Shown here: positions 37,776-48,300 of the stretch, one piece after another | How positions within the stretch are numbered: position 1 is the first letter of the stretch | Layout: every line of letters starts with the position of its first letter | From: an uncultured bacterium | GTDB lineage: Bacteria > Margulisbacteria > Marinamargulisbacteria > SXXA01 | DNA length: 64,000 nt | Assembly (NCBI GenBank): GCA_903864835.1 | Contig: CAIPHK010000040.1 | Coordinates: 1 to 64,000, forward strand | Direction of reading: 5' to 3' | The notes under the pieces: model-generated | What the model saw: the letters and a program-made list of their open reading frames with translations, nothing else | Told to the model about the DNA's origin: nothing | Databases searched by the model: none | Program-made: the position numbers and the translations under genes

Positions 37776-38870
37776 TTATGTGAGTGAGTCGGCAAGTGCC
37801 GCAATAAGCAAGGTGTTCTGTTCCGGGGTACCAATCGTGATGCGCACGTGCTCCGGCATCACGAACGATGCGAGATGGCGAACAATAATACCGCGTTCTA
37901 ACAATTTTCGAACTATCAATGGCGCGGCCTCTCCAAATAAAACACATACGAAGTTGGCGTGAGTCGGAATAACCGTCAGCCCGTGACTTACCAATGCCGT
38001 CATGAGGCGATCACGCTCGCTCCAATTATTGGCCAATGTCAGTGATACGAACTCCGTTTTATCCAACGCTACCGTCGCCGCTGCCAAGGCAAGACTATTG
38101 ATATTGAAGGGTTGGCGAACCTTGTACAGAATCTCGATGATTTCAGGTGAGGCAATCGCGTACCCGATACGAAAGCCCGCCAAACCGTACAGCTTTGAGA
38201 AGGTCCGGGTCACGATCAAATTCGGATACTCTGTCAGTAACGCGATTGAATTAGGATAGTCGGGATCTTCCACAAATTCGGCGTAGGCTTCGTCCATAAC
38301 AACGAGAACATCGGCGGGAATGGCAGTCATAAACCGTCGAACTTCCGACGACTTTACGATCGTTCCGGTGGGATTGTTGGGATTGGCGATAAACACCATT
38401 TTGACCGGACCCGTCGATGACGCATTGATCGCGACGGCCATCGCATCTAAATCAAACGTGTAGTCCTTCAAGGCAATTTCTTCGAGCTGGGCATTCATCA
38501 AATGGGCCACAAACCCATATTCGGAGAATGTCTCTTTGGCCGTTAGAACCCGATCGCCTGGATTGAGATACGCCAACCCAATCATCGTGAGAATTTCGTC
38601 GCTGCCGTTGCCTAACATGAGATGCGATTCCGACACCCCGAGCCGATGGGCGAGCTTTCCCAATAGGGCCCCCGATCCAATGTCAGGGTACATCGCAACG
38701 GTCGAAATAATGTCCGCCATTTCGTCTACCGATACCGGGCTCCCCCATGGATTTTCGTTCGAGGCGAGCTTAATTACACGGGACAAACCTAACTCGGATT
38801 GAACTTGTTGAATCGATTTTCCCGGTTTGTAGGGAACAATATTTTTCAATGTCTCCCGGGGCTGGATCAT
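37776..38870 (-). CDS. hisC: Histidinol-phosphate aminotransferase
   Basis: 364 residues from ATG 38870 (MIQPRETLKNI); a start 12 codons earlier lies in the ABC-F gene. PLP fold type I: SNENPWGSP, NGSDEILTM, NPNNPTGTIV, DEAYAEF, PLP Lys in RTFSKLYGLAGFRIGYA. Beside aroB/aroQ it may also serve aromatic amino acid transamination, as some HisC enzymes do. Overlaps the ABC-F gene by 4 nt. Confidence 0.93.
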   Translation of the reverse strand: MIQPRETLKNIVPYKPGKSIQQVQSELGLSRVIKLASNENPWGSPVSVDEMADIISTVAMYPDIGSGALLGKLAHRLGVSESHLMLGNGSDEILTMIGLAYLNPGDRVLTAKETFSEYGFVAHLMNAQLEEIALKDYTFDLDAMAVAINASSTGPVKMVFIANPNNPTGTIVKSSEVRRFMTAIPADVLVVMDEAYAEFVEDPDYPNSIALLTEYPNLIVTRTFSKLYGLAGFRIGYAIASPEIIEILYKVRQPFNINSLALAAATVALDKTEFVSLTLANNWSERDRLMTALVSHGLTVIPTHANFVCVLFGEAAPLIVRKLLERGIIVRHLASFVMPEHVRITIGTPEQNTLLIAALADSLT

Positions 38871-40636
38871 ACCGGGTTCCCTAAACGCTCGTTGATACCG
38901 TACCACTCCGTTTCCAACTTTTTGAGTTCGACGTCGATACCCAACAATCTTGCGGATTTTTCATCGGAGACCCCCAATGGATCAAGGGCGAAAAAATTGA
39001 CGAGCTGTTTCTTTTCAACTTCTAATTTTTCCATCTTTTTCTCGGTCGTCACCAATTTCTTGCTGAGTTCTCGCGCTACCTTGGACGACAGAACCTCGGC
39101 TGGGGCGGTTTTTTTGACATCTGGCGTCGCAGGTTCCTCGCCGGATTGCGCAGCAACAATTCCTTTTAAGTAATAAACAAAGTCCTCAAACAGCCCGGGG
39201 AAATTACGAATGGTCCCTTCCGAAACGTGCACCACGCCGGTTGCGACTTCCCCAATAAAGGTTCGGTCATGGCTGATGAACAGCACGGTTCCGGCGTAGT
39301 CACGAAGCCCCGCCGCCAACAACTCCACCGTCTCAAAATCCAAGTGGTTGGTCGGCTCGTCCAACAACATCACCGTGGGATTCGAGAGGATAATTTTGGC
39401 CAACAAGACGCGCGCCCGCTCGCCGCCGCTGAGGACGGCAAGCGACTTGTGCATGTCGTCACCGCTAAACAGTAAACTTCCCGCAGTATCCATCACCTGT
39501 TGCCGGGTGACCGAGGTATCCGCCTCGCGTTCCAAATATTGGAGTACTGTTAACGGTTGATTAAGTTCTTCGTAAACGTGTTGGGCAAAATAGCCAATTT
39601 GAGTTCCAAATCCCCATTTTACAGATCCTTCTAATGGCGTAAGCGATCCTGCGATGGTTTTCAGAAAGGTGGATTTACCTTGGCCGTTGTCACCCAATAC
39701 CGCCACGCGACGGCCACGATCAATGGATAAATTGACGGGGCCCGCGACCCTTTTGTCGGGGTATCCAATGACTAACTTGGTGATATCGAGCGCCATTCCT
39801 TTTTTGCGCTCTTGCAACGGAAATCGGATTTTTGCGGTGGCAATCGGTGCATCAATTTCTACTTTTTGCAGCTTTTCAAGCTGCTTCATTTTGGATTGGG
39901 CCTGGGACGCTTTTGAGGCCTTGGCGCCAAACCGAGTAATAAACTTCTCTAAATGTTCCTGCTTTTTTTCGACGTTTCGGTTAAACGATTCCGCATGAGA
40001 GACCTTCTCCGCCTTGTAGTCCATATAAGCGTCGATATCGCCGGGATACAGATCCAATTTACCGGACGCCACTTCCAATGTGTGGTTACAGGTACGCCGA
40101 AGAAATTCCCGATCGTGAGAGATCAACAGAACCCCACCGGCAAATGTGCCCAAGAACCGCTCTAGCAACAACAGCGTACTCAAATCCAAATAATTGGTGG
40201 GCTCATCCAACATCAACATATTGGGTTCCGCCGCGCTAATCGCAGCCAGCTTGAGCCGCATCCGGAATCCGCCGGACATATCCAATGGGGATGCCGCCAA
40301 ACGCTCGTCCGATATTCCAAATGAATGGGCGGCTTTGGCACATTCCCATTCGGGAGCGCCGCAGGTCCGCTCCATCCACTGTAGGGACGGTTCCTCCTCG
40401 GTAAAATCATCGTGCTGGCGCAAATGGCCAACCCGCAATCCGCCGCTGCGCGTGATGGTTCCTGAGGTGGGCTCATCGGCCCCCAATATTATTTGGAAAA
40501 ACGTCGTTTTCCCTGCACCATTTCGACCAATAACTCCAATTTTTTGTTCGGTAGATAACGTCACTGACGTTTTCTCCAATAAAGTCCGTGTTCCAATGAT
40601 TTTGGTTAATTGATTAACCGTTATAAATTCAGCCAT
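38867..40636 (-). CDS. ABC-F family ATPase
   Basis: 589 residues, two ATP-binding cassettes and no membrane part. Walker A GRNGAGKTT and GDNGQGKST, signatures DMSGGFRMRL and LSGGERARVLLA, both with LDEPTN-YLDL / HLDF. Between them the charged P-site tRNA-interaction linker; a coiled-coil C-terminal tail (about 520-585). ABC-F proteins act on ribosomes (translation factors or antibiotic protection). Subfamily not assigned. Confidence 0.93.
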   Translation of the reverse strand: MAEFITVNQLTKIIGTRTLLEKTSVTLSTEQKIGVIGRNGAGKTTFFQIILGADEPTSGTITRSGGLRVGHLRQHDDFTEEEPSLQWMERTCGAPEWECAKAAHSFGISDERLAASPLDMSGGFRMRLKLAAISAAEPNMLMLDEPTNYLDLSTLLLLERFLGTFAGGVLLISHDREFLRRTCNHTLEVASGKLDLYPGDIDAYMDYKAEKVSHAESFNRNVEKKQEHLEKFITRFGAKASKASQAQSKMKQLEKLQKVEIDAPIATAKIRFPLQERKKGMALDITKLVIGYPDKRVAGPVNLSIDRGRRVAVLGDNGQGKSTFLKTIAGSLTPLEGSVKWGFGTQIGYFAQHVYEELNQPLTVLQYLEREADTSVTRQQVMDTAGSLLFSGDDMHKSLAVLSGGERARVLLAKIILSNPTVMLLDEPTNHLDFETVELLAAGLRDYAGTVLFISHDRTFIGEVATGVVHVSEGTIRNFPGLFEDFVYYLKGIVAAQSGEEPATPDVKKTAPAEVLSSKVARELSKKLVTTEKKMEKLEVEKKQLVNFFALDPLGVSDEKSARLLGIDVELKKLETEWYGINERLGNPV

Positions 40637-40702
40637 GCCCCCATTGTACCGCAGGTCAGAGGTTGCAAAAACCCGACAATATTACTGACTATTACTCCGC
40701 CA

Positions 40703-41896
40703 TTATCGAGACAATTTAGAAAATAAAAGGTCAGGAATCTGTCCTAAATTTTGCCATGGAATGGCCGTTATATTGTCCGACAGCATCATTGGTTTCGGAG
40801 TACGACAGACGACATAGCCCTGGGATACCCGATCTGAATACTCGTTCATAAACGCCTTCAAATGTCGAACATCCGATGGCGTTGGGGTAGCGGTCCACTT
40901 GACTTCAACCGGGCAGTACCGGCTACTGGCCTCAATCACCCAATCCACTTCGGGTCCACCCGTATCTCTCCAAAATTTTACCTGCCCATTTTGAGAATTA
41001 AGTTGCATCAAGCGACGTAATTCTAACCCCACCCATTGTTCAAATAGCGGCCCAAAAAACCTGGAATTTGTCCCCGCCCCTTCCTCCGCACAAACGCGTC
41101 GAACGCCGAGGTCAAAGAACACATATTTAGGCGATTTTATCAGCCGTCGCCGGGAGGATCGGTCCACCAATGGATCAAAGCGTTGCACCACCAAACAATC
41201 TTCTAAAATACGATAATAGGCCGCCACCGTGGTATGCCCAATTCCAATATCCTGGGACAAATTTCGAAAACTCACAAGCGTCCCCGACTCACTCGCCGCA
41301 AGATTCAAAAACCGCGCAAAATGCCCCAAATTACGAACCATCGATTCTTTTCGGACCTCTTCTTCCAAATATATATCCACATACGATTTCAAATCGATAT
41401 CTTGATCCAATGGATTATCGACGTTCAAAATCCCAGGCAACGTCCCGTAGTTCAACATGGCCTCCAATGTAATATTAGCGTCCTCAAACTCCGAATAAAC
41501 CAACGGATCCATCTGTAACTTCACCACCCGACCGGGTAATAAATTGTGTAATTTTCGAACCGACGACCCCGTCAATACAAATTGACCGGCCCCCTCGTCA
41601 ATCAAAACCTGGACATCGTCCATCAGAGAGGGCAACTTCTGAACCTCATCCAAAATGACCAATGGGCGTCGTTGCTTCAGCTGCTGCAACGCTCGAATTT
41701 CAGCAATTAAGACCCCTGGGTTCTTTTCATACCGAACCAGGACCCCGGTATCCGAAAATGTAATGTATTCGTCAAAATCCAGCGACTTAACCAACGTCGT
41801 TTTCCCGGTCTGACGAGGCCCAAGAAGAAGAATGCTTTTCCCTCGACCCAGATGGCGCTGCAGTTCAGAGATCAAAAGACGATTGAACGGATTCAT
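40703..41896 (-). CDS. AAA_14/DUF4143 ATP-binding protein, copy 1
   Basis: 397 residues. P-loop LLLGPRQTGKTTLVKSL, Walker B PLVILDEVQKLPSL, sensor QFVLTGSSVRKL, then a winged-helix and the DUF4143 nuclease-like C-terminus (GGPEVDWVIEASSRYCPVEVKW). A widespread accessory family of uncertain role, often mobile. Transcribed alone by position; two 13-bp direct repeats lie just upstream. A distant relative is at 61320. Confidence 0.9.
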   Translation of the reverse strand: MNPFNRLLISELQRHLGRGKSILLLGPRQTGKTTLVKSLDFDEYITFSDTGVLVRYEKNPGVLIAEIRALQQLKQRRPLVILDEVQKLPSLMDDVQVLIDEGAGQFVLTGSSVRKLHNLLPGRVVKLQMDPLVYSEFEDANITLEAMLNYGTLPGILNVDNPLDQDIDLKSYVDIYLEEEVRKESMVRNLGHFARFLNLAASESGTLVSFRNLSQDIGIGHTTVAAYYRILEDCLVVQRFDPLVDRSSRRRLIKSPKYVFFDLGVRRVCAEEGAGTNSRFFGPLFEQWVGLELRRLMQLNSQNGQVKFWRDTGGPEVDWVIEASSRYCPVEVKWTATPTPSDVRHLKAFMNEYSDRVSQGYVVCRTPKPMMLSDNITAIPWQNLGQIPDLLFSKLSR

Positions 41897-41910
41897 TAAC
41901 CTTCCATTTT

Positions 41911-41954
41911 CATTGAATATGGATTATACGTCAACCAAAATCATTGAATATGGA
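41911..41954. repeat. Paired 13-bp direct repeats upstream of ATPase gene
   Basis: CATTGAATATGGA at 41911-41923 and again at 41942-41954, 31 bp apart (three helical turns), flanking a TATAAT (minus strand) at about 41924. Looks like an operator pair. CTTCCAT at 41901 and ATGGAAG at 41950 add an inverted component. Confidence 0.6.
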
Positions 41955-41978
41955 AGATTGAAACAGCACAACCCCACG

Positions 41979-42437
41979 TTAGATATGAAACATGTAGTCC
42001 CGCTTCACTTTTTGAAGCTGCTCCTCACGCTCCAATAAATCTGCCAGGGTTTCATGATCTAAAACATCACAGGTCGCCGACAACACTTCCGTCATAATTG
42101 AACGCAATCCACAGACATCTTCGCCGGGGCATTCCTCGCAGGGAACGTACCCTTCTTTGTTAACACAAGACACCATCCCGAGGGGGCCAGACATCTGCCG
42201 GATGACTTGACCCAAGCTGATTTGGTCCGGTGTCAATTTTAAAAAATAGCCCCCGCCTTGCCCCTTTTTACTGTCCAAAATGTGGTTCTTTTTAAGTTCA
42301 AGAAGGATCAGCTCCAAAAACTTTTTGGGGATATCCCCGACCTTTGCAATATCGGAAATAAGCATCGGGTCTCCATGAGTCTGGGTCGCCAAAATGCGAA
42401 GCGCGCCAATCGCGTACTTTGTTTTTTTGGACAACAT
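41979..42437 (-). CDS. Rrf2-family transcriptional regulator
   Basis: 152 residues. N-terminal winged helix (KTKYAIGALRILATQ, DIPKKFLELILLELKKNHIL, GGGYFLKLTPDQI), then a cysteine cluster (CVNKEGYVPCEECPGEDVCGL) of the kind that binds an Fe-S cluster in IscR/NsrR relatives. The start shares one base with the gcvP stop, so it is co-translated with gcvP and may sense redox or iron state and control glycine catabolism or its own operon. Confidence 0.92.
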   Translation of the reverse strand: MLSKKTKYAIGALRILATQTHGDPMLISDIAKVGDIPKKFLELILLELKKNHILDSKKGQGGGYFLKLTPDQISLGQVIRQMSGPLGMVSCVNKEGYVPCEECPGEDVCGLRSIMTEVLSATCDVLDHETLADLLEREEQLQKVKRDYMFHI

Positions 42438-45307
42438 TAGTGGGTCACAGTCTCCATTTCATACACTGCAATCGACGGACAACTACAGACCAAGTTTCGG
42501 TCACCGTACGCGCCGTCCACCCGAGCCACCGCTGGCCAAAACTTGGTCATCGCTGACACCCCAGCCGGATACACCGCCGATTCCCGAGAATAGGCATGAT
42601 TCCATTCCGACGAAATCACCTCGGCGGCGGTATGGGGGGCGTATTTCAAGACGTTGTCGTTGGGATCAGACTGACCATCAATCACAGATTGAATCTCTGC
42701 ACGAATCTGAATAAGAGCGTTACAAAACCGATCCAACTCGTCCAATCCCTCTGATTCCGTCGGCTCTATCATCATCGTTCCCGGCACCGGAAACGACACC
42801 GTCGGCGCGTGGAATCCATAGTCCATCAGGCGCTTGGCGACATCTTCCACTTCAATTTTTGCGACTTTTTTAAAGGATTGAAAATTCAAAATGAGTTCAT
42901 GGGCCACTCGGCCATGATCACCGGTGAAAAGCACCTCAAAATGAGACTCTAGCCGCGCCTTAATATAGTTGGCGTTGACGATCGCGATTTCTGTCGATCG
43001 CCGCAGTCCGGCATCCCCCAGCAACCGAATGTAGGCGTAGGAAATGAGCAGAACGCTGGCGCTCCCCCAAGGCGCAGACGATACCGCCCGCGTCCCTTTG
43101 GCATGCCCCAAATCCACGACCGTGTGCTGGGGAAGGTAAGGGGCGAGATGGGCAGCCACACAAATGGGTCCCATTCCGGGCCCCCCTCCGCCATGGGGAA
43201 TAGCGAATGTTTTATGGAGATTAATATGACAGACATCGGCCCCAATAATTCCGGGTGCAGTGAGCCCCACTTGGGCGTTCATGTTTGCGCCATCCATATA
43301 CACCTGGCCACCGGCATCGTGGATGATCGTACAAATTTCGCGAATGGCTTCCTCAAATACCCCGTGGGTGGACGGGTAGGTCACCATCAGTACACTGAGT
43401 CGATCACGATGTTGGGCGGCTTTTTCCCGAAGGTCGGCCACATCGATGTTCCCCCGGTCGTCACACTTCACGATCACGATCGTCAATCCTGCCAGCGCGG
43501 CGCTGGCAGGATTGGTTCCGTGGGCAGACGACGGAATGAGGGCCACGTTGCGTTGGCCCTGGCCACGATCCACGTGAAACGCTCGAATCGCCATTAGACC
43601 CGCATATTCCCCTTGGGCCCCCGAGTTGGGTTGCAATGAGGTCGCGGCAAATCCGGTGGCTTTACATAAGGCATCTTCAAGATACGCAAATACTTCGGCG
43701 TAACCTTGGGCTTGAGACTGAGGAATAAAAGGGTGAAGCTGAGAAAATCGGGGCCACGTGATCGCCATCATTTCGACCGCCGCATTGAGCTTCATCGTGC
43801 AAGACCCCAAGGGAATCATGGCGGTATTTAGGGACAAATCCCGAGTTTCTAATTGTTTGATATACCGCATCATCTGGGTTTCGCTGTGGGCGCGGCTAAA
43901 GACGGCTTGTCCCAAAAACGAATTGCTGCGAAGAAATTTAACCGGAATGGTTGTCGGAAAATCAGCGTCCATCGACGGACTCGACTGGCCCGCAATCGTC
44001 GCAAACACGTGAACAATCGCTTCAATATCCGCGACTGTGTTCGTTTCATCCAGGGTTATTCCGACAGTCGTTGGGTTCATTTTCCGAAAATTGATCTGGT
44101 GATTAAGTGCCAATTCAATGACCGCATCCGCAGACGCCACTTCAATCGCTAGGGTATCAAAAAAGACGCCGTTACGATTTTGAAACCCAAGCTTGGTCAA
44201 TGTCGCGGCCAGTTTCGCCGCTAACTGGTGAATTCGCGTTGCAATCCGAGTCAGTCCACTGGGCCCGTGATACACCGCATAAAACGACGATACGATCGCC
44301 AACAACGCTTGGGCCGTACAGATATTGGACGTCGCCTTCTCTCTGCGAATATGTTGTTCCCGAGTTTGAAGGGCCATTCGATAGGCAGGGTTCCCCAGAC
44401 GATCCACAGATAATCCGATAATCCGTCCAGGTATCTGTCGTTTAAATTCTTCTTTTGTTGCAAAAAACGCGGCATGAGGACCCCCGTAACCTAAGGGCAC
44501 CCCGAAGCGTTGGGAATTTCCAAACACAACGTCGGCACCCCATTGTCCAGGCGGAGCAAGAAGTACCAAGCTCATCAAGTCCACAGCGACAGCAATTTTG
44601 ACCCCATGGAAATGGGCATTTTTAACTAAGGTCGAATAGTCTTCGACGGCGCCCAATCCGGTCGGATACTGAATCAACCCGCCAAAATAATCACCCGCTG
44701 GATCAAACGTCCCCATAGGTCCCACTTCAATCTGAATCCCCAGAGGTTCCGCCCGTAACCGAACGACGTCGATAGTTTGAGGAAATACATCGTCGGCTAC
44801 AAAAAACCGTTGTGACGTCCCCTCACTCACCCGATGGAGAAACGTCATCGCCTCGGCAGCAGCGGTGCCTTCATCCAATAACGAGGCGTTGGCGATCGGC
44901 AGTCCTGTAAGTTCCGAAACTACCGTTTGAAAATTAAAGAGTGCCTCCAATCGACCCTGGGCAATTTCCGCCTGATATGGAGTGTAGGCCGTGTACCAGC
45001 CTGGATTTTCGATAACATTCCGCTGAATGACGGGCGGGGTAATGGTACCGGTATACCCCATTCCAATATACGTTTTAAAAAGTTGATTTTGAGCCGAAAT
45101 TCGTTGCAGCTCTGCCAATAACTCCGTTTCGGAAATGGGATCGCCAATGCCCAGCTGGTCGGGTCGGCGAATCCCTGCTGGGATGGTTTCGTCGATCAAT
45201 TGATCGACGCTTGTCGCACCCATCGTGGAGAGCATTGCCACAAGATCCGCATCGCGGGGCCCAATGTGGCGGGTTACAAAAGAATCAGACGGAGTAAGCG
45301 TTGTCAT
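42437..45307 (-). CDS. gcvP: Glycine dehydrogenase (decarboxylating), P-protein
   Basis: 956 residues; the single-chain form (not split into two subunits). Decarboxylates glycine and loads the aminomethyl group on GcvH lipoate. N-terminal FVTRHIGPRDAD, GYTGTITPPVIQRN region, PLP Lys in HINLHKTFAIPHGGGGPGMG, NPSxx-type SSAHGTNPASAALAG, C-terminal APHTAAEVISSEWNHAYSRE. gcvT and gcvH are not in the window. No glycine-riboswitch-like structure was recognised in the 86-bp upstream gap. Confidence 0.97.
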   Translation of the reverse strand: MTTLTPSDSFVTRHIGPRDADLVAMLSTMGATSVDQLIDETIPAGIRRPDQLGIGDPISETELLAELQRISAQNQLFKTYIGMGYTGTITPPVIQRNVIENPGWYTAYTPYQAEIAQGRLEALFNFQTVVSELTGLPIANASLLDEGTAAAEAMTFLHRVSEGTSQRFFVADDVFPQTIDVVRLRAEPLGIQIEVGPMGTFDPAGDYFGGLIQYPTGLGAVEDYSTLVKNAHFHGVKIAVAVDLMSLVLLAPPGQWGADVVFGNSQRFGVPLGYGGPHAAFFATKEEFKRQIPGRIIGLSVDRLGNPAYRMALQTREQHIRREKATSNICTAQALLAIVSSFYAVYHGPSGLTRIATRIHQLAAKLAATLTKLGFQNRNGVFFDTLAIEVASADAVIELALNHQINFRKMNPTTVGITLDETNTVADIEAIVHVFATIAGQSSPSMDADFPTTIPVKFLRSNSFLGQAVFSRAHSETQMMRYIKQLETRDLSLNTAMIPLGSCTMKLNAAVEMMAITWPRFSQLHPFIPQSQAQGYAEVFAYLEDALCKATGFAATSLQPNSGAQGEYAGLMAIRAFHVDRGQGQRNVALIPSSAHGTNPASAALAGLTIVIVKCDDRGNIDVADLREKAAQHRDRLSVLMVTYPSTHGVFEEAIREICTIIHDAGGQVYMDGANMNAQVGLTAPGIIGADVCHINLHKTFAIPHGGGGPGMGPICVAAHLAPYLPQHTVVDLGHAKGTRAVSSAPWGSASVLLISYAYIRLLGDAGLRRSTEIAIVNANYIKARLESHFEVLFTGDHGRVAHELILNFQSFKKVAKIEVEDVAKRLMDYGFHAPTVSFPVPGTMMIEPTESEGLDELDRFCNALIQIRAEIQSVIDGQSDPNDNVLKYAPHTAAEVISSEWNHAYSRESAVYPAGVSAMTKFWPAVARVDGAYGDRNLVCSCPSIAVYEMETVTH

Positions 45308-45393
45308 AGTGGAGTCACCTGCGTAAAAAAATTAAACGCAGTGTAACTCTGGATTTCCGAACTTTCAAAACTTAGTCGAGTCGCTCCCTCGAT

Positions 45394-48300
45394 TTAGTCG
45401 TTTGGGTTACGGAGGCTCTCGCGATCAGGATTGGTCTGCACCTGAGGAAACGCCGCTCTCTGTACTCCCGACGACACTTCCAAGCCTGCGACCTCCTGGG
45501 GTGAAGCCCCCTCCACACCCGAGTGAAGTTCACTCGATACTAAAACGGGTTGAGATGTCGGCGGATCGACAGTTTGGCGGGGATTTGAACTAATCTGATC
45601 CGTCATCTGACCGGTCACCTGCTGACCCGCATCAAATAGCGTACTCATCGCCTTCGATTGCGAGTCCGATAATTTTGGTCCCCCTGGGTTCATCGCCATC
45701 TGCGATAGACGATCCAAACTTTGTGCCGACAGCTTTTTAAACAAGTCATCGGAATCCGTATGTGTTGGGATCCCCATATCCTTCATTACTTCAAACTTAA
45801 TTTCAGTGAGCGTCTTGGCCAGGGAAATTGACGCCTGCCGAATTTCGGGATCAATACTAATGCTCCCCATTTTCGCGATGTTCTGCATCACCGATTTCAC
45901 TAAATTCTGGGTAAATAGGGGCAAATGGTCATCTTCGGGCATCGCCTGTTTCGACAATGTCGACAAGTTGTGGAGCGGCACAGTTTGGGCGGGCGGCGGC
46001 GCCATTTGGATGGGGGCGGATGTCACTTGAGCGGGCGTGTCAGCTGGAGGCGGAGGAGGAGGGGCAGAAATGGGCGTGGCCACATTGAACAACACCCGAT
46101 GGACTACGCCCGCTTCAATTTGATCCCTAGAACTACCGTCTGCACGTGGGGCCAACCCCGTCCCGACAAAATCACTTTTTAGAGCACTTCCACCTAAGAC
46201 CACCCCATCGTTGAGATTCACACCCTTTTCGTTGGTATCCATCAATTCATTGACTCGAGATAAGAACGCCCTTGCTGCCTCCGCCGCAACTAACGGTTCT
46301 CCCGTCGAAATTCCGGTCTTGAATCCCTCGAGCGACGTCGTCAAATCCTTGTGAGCATCCACGTCGCCTGGAAGGTCCTGTTTCACCAAATTCAGCATCT
46401 TGCCCAACTCATCCGCAAATGCGGATTTTCCCAAGTTTGCTTCTGCTCGAGAGTCCCCATCCAAAACTCTTCGAACGTCGAGCGCCAATTTCACCGCCGT
46501 CCGGGTTGAAAACGTAATCGGAGCTGGTTTAGATTCCCCCGAAACAGCCGCGACGGAAGTGGCCGCCTCGGTATGAATTTCCGGTGGCAGGGTCGCCGCA
46601 GGCGCGGCTGCATTCCATAACGCCCTAAACACAACTCCGGACTCAATTTGGTCCCTCGAGCTCTCTTCGGGCCGAACGCCCAGCTCTTTCCCCTCAAGGT
46701 TAAATGAACTTGCCCCTCGCTCGAGAACTTTCCCGTCGTTGTGGGAAACTCCCACCTCACTGGTGTTCATCAACTCATTGATTTGGGTCAAAAATGTTCT
46801 TGCTGCCTCTGCAGTAACCATCGGCTGACCGGTTTCAATTCCGGTTTTGATACCGTCCAATGCCGCCGTCAACTCTCGATAAGCAACCACGTTTCCTGGG
46901 AGTTCCTGCTTCACCAGTTCCAACATTTTACCCAAATCCTTCACGAATCTTGGTGAGTTAAGTTTGTCCACGGCCTTAGCATCGCCCCCATCCAGTACTT
47001 TCCGAACATCCATCGCGTGCCTAACCGTCATCTGGGTGGAAAATGAAATAAGAGTTGGTTTAGATTCCCCCGAAACAGCCGCGACGGAAGTGGCGGACAC
47101 GGTATGAATTTCCGGTGGCAGGGTCGCCGCAGGCATATCAACGACAGAGGTCCCCACGTTCATCAGCACTTGATAAACCATCCCCGTCGAGATCGATGCA
47201 TGACTATTATCATCGGGTTCCCGCAACGTTATATTCGAATTAACGGGTGTTTGAACTAACGAATTATCCCAAACCGTCCCATCATTGGTATCCACATGTT
47301 TAACATTTGTATTGGCCAGCTCATTGATCTGAAGTAAAAATCCTTTTGCTTCATCCTGGATCTTCATCGGATCGCCCGTAGTTACCGCCGTTGAGAATCC
47401 ATCCAGTCTGGCTTCTAAATCTTTAAAATTGTCATTGTCTTCTCCTCCCGGAAGGTCCTGCTTCATTACCTTCAACATCTCATTCATATTTTCCATAAAT
47501 TTATGAGACTTAAGGGCCATATTTGCGGAATTATCTTTGCCACCGCGATCAAACACTCGCCGAACATCCACCGCCATCGAAATGGCTGTTTTAGTCGAAA
47601 ATGTAATCGGAGCCGGCTTGGATTCCCCGGAAACCGCCTCAACAGATACGGAAGCCTCCGCCTTCGGAGGCTCTGTCGGTAAACCAACGGGGGAATCGGT
47701 CACCACCTCCCTATCCAACGGTTTAGGAGCGGGGGGCATCATGATCGCTGGTGACGACATCGACCGTAGCATTCGGGTAGGAGTAAGGACCTCCCGACCA
47801 ACTACAGCCGACGCAGGAGCTTGCCTTGGAAGCGCGGCTATTACCGCTAACGCAACGGGCCCCATCGAACTGGGCTGCGGCCTAGAAGGTTTCGGCGGGG
47901 GGGTATCAATAATCTCAGGAGGATCCCCTGTTCCACTGAAAAGTGGCGCGGTCCTCGCTGCGGGGGCGCCTGATGGTGCCACGTCGACATGATCAATAAC
48001 CGGCAACGGGGCCGACCTCGACATCACAGGACTCGATGACGGCCCTATTTTTTGCCTCAAAAACACTTTGATCAGATCCTGGTTGCCGCTCTGAGCAACC
48101 CCCCCCTCTCTAAGACCCCCTGGTTCTTCGCCGGCCTTAAGTTCCCCATTGTAGGCCGCAGTTGCGACCCCTCCAAAATGAACAAATACATCGTCACACA
48201 TTTGGGCCACCTTTGACGTTGCATCCTTCAGAGCCCCCATTGTCGACGTATCCCCCGACGCATTTGCGGCCGTATTAAGTGCCAACCCCAACGATATTCC

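Noticed and set aside
45308-45393. Glycine riboswitch or terminator before gcvP
   Set aside because: Only 86 bp and one 6-bp stem (CTGCGT/ACGCAG) with a T-rich loop; no T-tract after it and no glycine aptamer features.
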